NCBI GenBank assembly: GCA_028285005.1
Contig: JANQQP010000019.1
Span: 62,001 to 126,000 of the forward strand
Direction: 5' to 3'
DNA: 64,000 bases
Source of the DNA: Dehalococcoidia bacterium
Lineage (GTDB): Bacteria > Chloroflexota > Dehalococcoidia > Lucifugimonadales > Lucifugimonadaceae
A program made the position numbers and the translations under genes. Position 1 is the first letter of the stretch. The number at the start of each line of letters is the position of its first letter. This document shows, piece by piece, positions 60,799-64,000 of this stretch. The notes under the pieces are model-generated. The model was given only the letters and a program-made list of their open reading frames with translations. It did no database searches and had not been told where the DNA came from.

Positions 60799-61773
60799 CT
60801 ACCACCAGGTCTTGCCCTCGATCTCTTTCTGGTCGAACTTGAAGTCCTGGTTGTATATGCCGGTTGAGAGATACTTCCAGCCGCCATCGGCGAACATCGC
60901 AACAATGTTGCCGCTCTCGCCGTTTTTGCTCATACGCGTCGCCAGTTTGTGCGCAGTGCCGAACGTCGCGCCAGACGAGACGCCGACGAACACGCCTGTG
61001 TCGGTAAGGAGCTTCCGCGTCCAGTAAAACGCTTCTTCTCCTTCGATCATGATTCGTCCATCGAGAGCGTCAAGGTCGAGGATCGGCGGAACGAAGCCGT
61101 GCTCTATCGATCGCAGCCCCTGGACCTTGTCATCCGGGTGAGGAGCCGCCGCGACTATCTTCACGTCTGGATTGTGCTCCCTCAGGGCCCGTCCAACGCC
61201 CATCAGCGTTCCACCGGTGCCAAGGCCAGCGACGAATATATCCACATCAGGCAGGTCGCGAGCGATCTCGGGGCCTGTGCTCTCGTAATGAGCGAGCGGA
61301 TTCGCCTCATTGCCGTACTGGTACGGCATGAAGTAATCGGGGTTCTCGTCAGCAAGCTGCTTAGCGAGAATGATCGACTCGTTGGTTCCCTTGTCCGCGT
61401 CTGAGAACTCGATGGTCGCACTGTATGCCTTGAGCAGGTCGACTCGTTCTCGCGGGACGCTTGCGGGCATGACGGCGATCATCTTGTAGCCGCGCACACT
61501 GGCGATCATGGCCAGTCCAAGACCGGTATTGCCGGATGTCGGCTCGAGGATGGTGCCGCCAGGCTTAAGCACGCCCCGATTCTCGGCGTCCTGGATCAGA
61601 TACCTGGCCGTACGGTCTTTGACGCTACCAGTCGGATTGCCAGACTCAAGCTTGGCAAAGATCCTGATCGCAGGATCGGGACTCAGCTTCGTGAGCTCGA
61701 CAAGTGGCGTGTTGCCGATCGCGTCGATCATGTCGGCCTTCACGGCGCTGAGTGATGCGGCCTGTAGGCTCAT
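60799..61773 (-). CDS. cysM: cysteine synthase, CysM-like
   Basis: A PLP enzyme of 324 residues. The PLP lysine is K52 in GNPTGSVKDRTARYLIQDAE, and LEPTSGNTGLGLAMIASVRG binds substrate. The segments PYQYGNEANPLAHY, ADGGWKYLSTGIY and the final residues ending in WW match mycobacterial CysM (O-phosphoserine sulfhydrylase using the CysO sulfur carrier) better than ordinary CysK. Its start could be ATG 61773 or TTG 61779, both after AGGAAAGA. MoeB-like enzyme is upstream, but a terminator hairpin separates them. No cysO gene is visible. Confidence 0.85.
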   Translation of the reverse strand: MSLQAASLSAVKADMIDAIGNTPLVELTKLSPDPAIRIFAKLESGNPTGSVKDRTARYLIQDAENRGVLKPGGTILEPTSGNTGLGLAMIASVRGYKMIAVMPASVPRERVDLLKAYSATIEFSDADKGTNESIILAKQLADENPDYFMPYQYGNEANPLAHYESTGPEIARDLPDVDIFVAGLGTGGTLMGVGRALREHNPDVKIVAAAPHPDDKVQGLRSIEHGFVPPILDLDALDGRIMIEGEEAFYWTRKLLTDTGVFVGVSSGATFGTAHKLATRMSKNGESGNIVAMFADGGWKYLSTGIYNQDFKFDQKEIEGKTWW

Positions 61774-61827
61774 CGTCAATCTTTCCTAACTGGACCAGCA
61801 AGCCGTACAAAGTGCCTGCTGACAGAA

Positions 61828-61862
61828 AACAGGCCCCGGTCGATTTAGCGCCGGGGCCTGTT
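61828..61862 (-). terminator. Strong hairpin between moeB and cysM
   Basis: A 12-bp GC-rich stem (AACAGGCCCCGG with CCGGGGCCTGTT) and 11-base loop. On the minus strand it is followed by TTTTCTGT. It is an intrinsic terminator for moeB, located before a same-strand gene. It may allow partial read-through or control. Confidence 0.8.
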
Positions 61863-61879
61863 CACCTTGTCATCGAACC

Positions 61880-62758
61880 TTAATCATTGGCCATGATCGG
61901 CTGCTGGTCGCGCTCTTCCACCGTCTGGGGAGCGACGAGTCCGCAGAAAACCTCATAGTCGATCAGTTCAGTCACTTCTGGATTCGGACCGCAGAGTTTG
62001 CAATTCGGGTCCTGCCGGACCTTCAGCTCTGTGAACTCCATGCTCAGCGCATCGATCATGAGCAGGCGGCTCGTGAGAACCTCACCGATACCAAGCAGCA
62101 GCTTGATCACTTCGAGCGCCTGGATCGAGCCAACAAGACCCGGTAGTGCGCCGATTACTCCTGCCTCCGAGCAGTTTGGCACTTCGCCTGGAGGCGGTGG
62201 GTCCGGGTACATGCAGCGGTAGCAGCCCTGCTCCGGGATGTAAGTGGTCGCTCGGCCATCGAAGACGAGAATAGCGCCGTCTACCAGCGGCTTCTTCGCC
62301 AGGTACGCAGCGTCGTTGACGAGATACCTCGTTGCGAAGTTGTCTGCGCCGTTCACCACGATGTCGTAGTCCGAGATGATCGCCATAGCGTTCTCGGAGT
62401 TAATCGGCTCTTCGTGGATCTGGACGTTAAGGTCAGGGTTGTGGGCGAGGAGCGTCTCTTTCGCTGACTCAACCTTGCGACGTCCCACGTCTCCATCGGT
62501 GTGAAGAATCTGCCGTTGGAGGTTGCTCACGTCGACCACGTCGAAATCAACGATTCCGATGGTCCCGACTCCTGCCAGGGCGAGATAGAGAGCTATTGGC
62601 GAGCCGAGCCCTCCGGCCCCGATCACAAGCACCCTGCCGTCCAGCAGCTTCCGCTGCCCAACACTGCCCACGTTAGGCATTATCAGGTGCCGGCTATATC
62701 GTTGGACCTGGTTAGGCGTTAGCGGAGTCAGCTTCTTTGTTTCTGTCGATCCGTTCAT
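61880..62758 (-). CDS. moeB: MoeB/ThiF-type adenylyltransferase
   Basis: Activates the C-terminal glycine of a ubiquitin-like sulfur carrier (MoaD, ThiS or CysO) by adenylation. From ATG 62758 the protein has 292 residues. The ATP site is VLVIGAGGLGSPIALYLALA, VSNLQRQILH follows, and ADNFATRYLVNDAAY is conserved. Zinc-binding Cys pairs are in CYRCMYP and CKLCGP. No rhodanese domain is attached, unlike MoeZ. It lies between the Rrf2 gene and cysM, suggesting a role in sulfur transfer to cysteine. TTG 62776 is a less likely start. Confidence 0.88.
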   Translation of the reverse strand: MNGSTETKKLTPLTPNQVQRYSRHLIMPNVGSVGQRKLLDGRVLVIGAGGLGSPIALYLALAGVGTIGIVDFDVVDVSNLQRQILHTDGDVGRRKVESAKETLLAHNPDLNVQIHEEPINSENAMAIISDYDIVVNGADNFATRYLVNDAAYLAKKPLVDGAILVFDGRATTYIPEQGCYRCMYPDPPPPGEVPNCSEAGVIGALPGLVGSIQALEVIKLLLGIGEVLTSRLLMIDALSMEFTELKVRQDPNCKLCGPNPEVTELIDYEVFCGLVAPQTVEERDQQPIMAND

Positions 62759-62798
62759 TCTGGTCCGAATCCTCAATTAGTCCTGAGTTCAATTATCG

Positions 62799-62828
62799 AT
62801 TCTAAACCTGCGTTAGTGGCGATGTCCC
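62799..62828 (-). promoter_or_regulatory. Candidate moeB promoter
   Basis: On the minus strand GGGACA (62823-62828) and TAGAAT (62799-62804) with an 18-base spacer. The -35 is imperfect and overlaps one arm of the 23-bp palindrome. Confidence 0.4.
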
Positions 62829-62844
62829 GTGTGACACAGGACAT
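62822..62844. promoter_or_regulatory. 23-bp near-perfect palindrome, candidate Rrf2 operator
   Basis: ATGTCC-C-GTGT-G-ACAC-A-GGACAT: all arm positions pair except the single C/A couple. It lies 64 bases before the moeB ATG and covers the putative -35. The nearby Rrf2 gene is the natural candidate to bind it. Confidence 0.5.
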
Positions 62845-62936
62845 TCGGGCACCGTGCGAGGCCCACCTGAGCAGTCTCGGTATCACTATCACTGAGATTA
62901 GATGAGAGGGAGATGCCAGAGGTTCTTAGAGTGGCT

Positions 62937-63389
62937 TCAACACATAGCTGAGATGTTAGCTATGACTGGCACGGGCTCGTTTGGCTTTTCCTTGCCGGCA
63001 AGGTCAGAAACCCTGACCGATTCGAGGTGCGAAAGAAGCAGCTGTTCTACTTCTCCCCACATGTCACGCTGGGCGCAACCGCTCGACAACTGGCACTCGC
63101 TAGCGTGGTCGACGCAGCTTAGTGGGGCCAGGGAGTAGTCCAGAGAGTTCACCACATCGCTGACCGAGATCTGGTCGGCTGCCTTCGCCAGCCTGTGCCC
63201 GCCTTGCGGACCACGCCGCGATTCGATCACTCCGGCCTTCTGCAGTTCAGAGCAGATGTGAAGGAGATATGGCTCAGGAATGTGCCGTGCAGTCGAGATC
63301 TCGGAAGTCGAGGAGTACGTGCCTTCCGGGCGGAGTGCCAGATAGACCAGCATCCGGACGCCATAATCGACTTTCATTGGGATCAACAT
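62937..63389 (-). CDS. Rrf2-family transcriptional regulator with Cys cluster
   Basis: A 150-residue winged-helix regulator. It opens MLIPMKVDYGVRMLVYLAL, has the recognition stretch IPEPYLLHICSELQKAGVIE and SRRGPQGGHRLAKAADQISV. Cysteines C92, C99 and C105 (SCVDHASECQLSSGCAQRDM) mimic IscR's cluster ligands at 92, 98 and 104, so it probably binds an Fe-S cluster. ATG 63389 has GAGAAG before it; ATG 63377 is the family-like alternative. The neighbours moeB and cysM suggest control of sulfur/cysteine supply, comparable with CymR of Bacillus; this is inference. Confidence 0.88.
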   Translation of the reverse strand: MLIPMKVDYGVRMLVYLALRPEGTYSSTSEISTARHIPEPYLLHICSELQKAGVIESRRGPQGGHRLAKAADQISVSDVVNSLDYSLAPLSCVDHASECQLSSGCAQRDMWGEVEQLLLSHLESVRVSDLAGKEKPNEPVPVIANISAMC

Positions 63390-63724
63390 GGCTTCTCAGA
63401 GTAATTCTGCAGGTTCGCTGTTAAGAGCCTGCTTTGTGCCTGACTGCGAAAGACGGCTTTTCTCGTTTGAAGTATACACCCGAACGGCAATTCCTAACTG
63501 TGGAACTCGCGAAATGCCGACTCAGACTTCTGACTGGCGCGACCCAGGAATACGCGGAGGATTCGTCCAGCATGCGTCGTCCAGCAGGCAGCGGCCTCGT
63601 GGTAGAATTCGAAGGTTGGCTCAGCTACTCGCACGCCTTTTCATCGATCTCAAGTCGAGATGGCGCTGTAGTGGAGCCACGATCCACCTAACGGCTATTC
63701 AGCACATACGTTCCCCTACACGAC
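63390..63724. other. Divergent intergenic region between rrf2 and rplY
   Basis: These 335 bases must contain the starts of both units. On the minus strand a TATACT (near 63473) could be a -10 for rrf2, but I find no -35. CGTCCAGCA occurs twice 12 bases apart. I see no convincing gene, tRNA or terminator. Confidence 0.35.
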
Positions 63725-64000
63725 ATGGCAGACACGATCTCTATCTCACTTAAGCCTCGCACGAGCTTCGGCAAAAAGAACAAGGCCTTGCGCCGATCAG
63801 GGTTCATTCCTGTTCATGTTTACGGTCAACAGCAGGAACCGATGTCCCTACAGGTCGAAGCCGCTGCATTGAGGTCGACCCTCAGAGCTGCCGGTTCCAC
63901 GACTCCGGTCACGGTCAAAGTGGACGGCGGCAAAGATGCGGTGACTCTCGTCCGTGACGTCGCAGTGCACCCCGTTTCAGGCGATCTGCTGCACGTCGAC
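63725..64000 (+). CDS. rplY: 50S ribosomal protein bL25 (CTC family), 5' part
   Basis: The frame from ATG 63725 runs off the right edge after 92 codons, so the gene is partial. The protein starts ADTISISLKPRTSFGKKNKA and continues LRRSGFIPVHVYGQQQEPMS, a typical bL25/Ctc 5S rRNA-binding domain. DVAVHPVSGDLLHVD is the end of the N-terminal domain, the position where HPVxGxxxHVDF occurs in homologues. Whether it has the long CTC C-terminal domain is not visible. Confidence 0.88.
   Translation, partial: MADTISISLKPRTSFGKKNKALRRSGFIPVHVYGQQQEPMSLQVEAAALRSTLRAAGSTTPVTVKVDGGKDAVTLVRDVAVHPVSGDLLHVD

Overview
This window looks like a chromosomal segment of a moderately GC-rich bacterium, most likely a Chloroflexota member of the Dehalococcoidia/SAR202 type. 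That assignment is inferred from gene content and not from a marker search: a GuaB3-type IMP dehydrogenase, an orphan OmpR-type regulator beside a type I-alpha glutamine synthetase, mycobacterial-style CysM with MoeB, and an enolase-superfamily sugar-acid dehydratase alongside CaiB/BaiF, SDR and Gfo/Idh/MocA enzymes. There are no rRNA or tRNA genes, CRISPR arrays, insertion sequences or prophage genes. Almost everything is core metabolism or translation.

Left part (1-27.7 kb). The 3' end of an unidentified gene is followed by gnd-zwf (oxidative pentose phosphate pathway) and a small unknown protein, then a CBS-pair protein and an FGGY kinase best read as gluconokinase, glpD, and mutM-polA. 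A PadR regulator rich in cysteine overlaps arsM (arsenite methyltransferase) and sits behind a promoter with an imperfect dyad. Next come a methyltransferase, an SDR, a CoA transferase, a three-gene operon of exported and membrane proteins (one His-rich) behind a perfect palindrome, a DUF6159-type membrane protein, a Gfo/Idh/MocA oxidoreductase and a PII protein. A pantothenate cluster follows, running P1 peptidase - DUF2520 dehydrogenase - panB - panC. Then come guaB3, hisS, prfA and prmC.

Middle (27.7-48.6 kb, all minus strand). One nearly uninterrupted str-S10-spc-alpha ribosomal array runs from rpsL to rpsI, and also carries fusA, secY, adk, infA, rpoA and truA. It has a clear sigma70-like promoter before rpsL, a second candidate before infA and an intrinsic terminator after rpsI. 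tuf and map are absent. Several ribosomal proteins carry long low-complexity additions: a ~135-residue acidic N-terminus on uL3, a ~160-residue Lys/Ala tail on uL13, an ~80-residue N-terminus on uL5 and a Gly/Arg/Ser tail on uS3. Candidate autoregulatory RNA hairpins precede rpsG, rpsD and rplM. uS12 has Pro where Lys87 (E. coli numbering) normally lies.

Right part (48.6-64 kb). A divergent orphan OmpR-family regulator with a degenerate receiver domain precedes glnA, gltB and gltD, which together form the GS-GOGAT ammonium assimilation route. The glnA promoter contains heptamers repeated every 11 bp, a pattern fitting an OmpR-family activator. Glutamine-dependent nadE, an enolase-superfamily enzyme and a VOC protein follow. 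A sulfur module of Rrf2 regulator - MoeB-like enzyme - CysM contains a 23-bp palindrome over the putative moeB promoter and a strong terminator hairpin between moeB and cysM. The window ends inside a bL25 (CTC-family) gene.

The best candidates for under-described biology are the Cys-rich PadR/ArsM pair, the ribosomal protein extensions, the orphan regulator with its repeats at glnA, the Rrf2/MoeB/CysM module and the possible beta-alanine-releasing peptidase in the pantothenate cluster.
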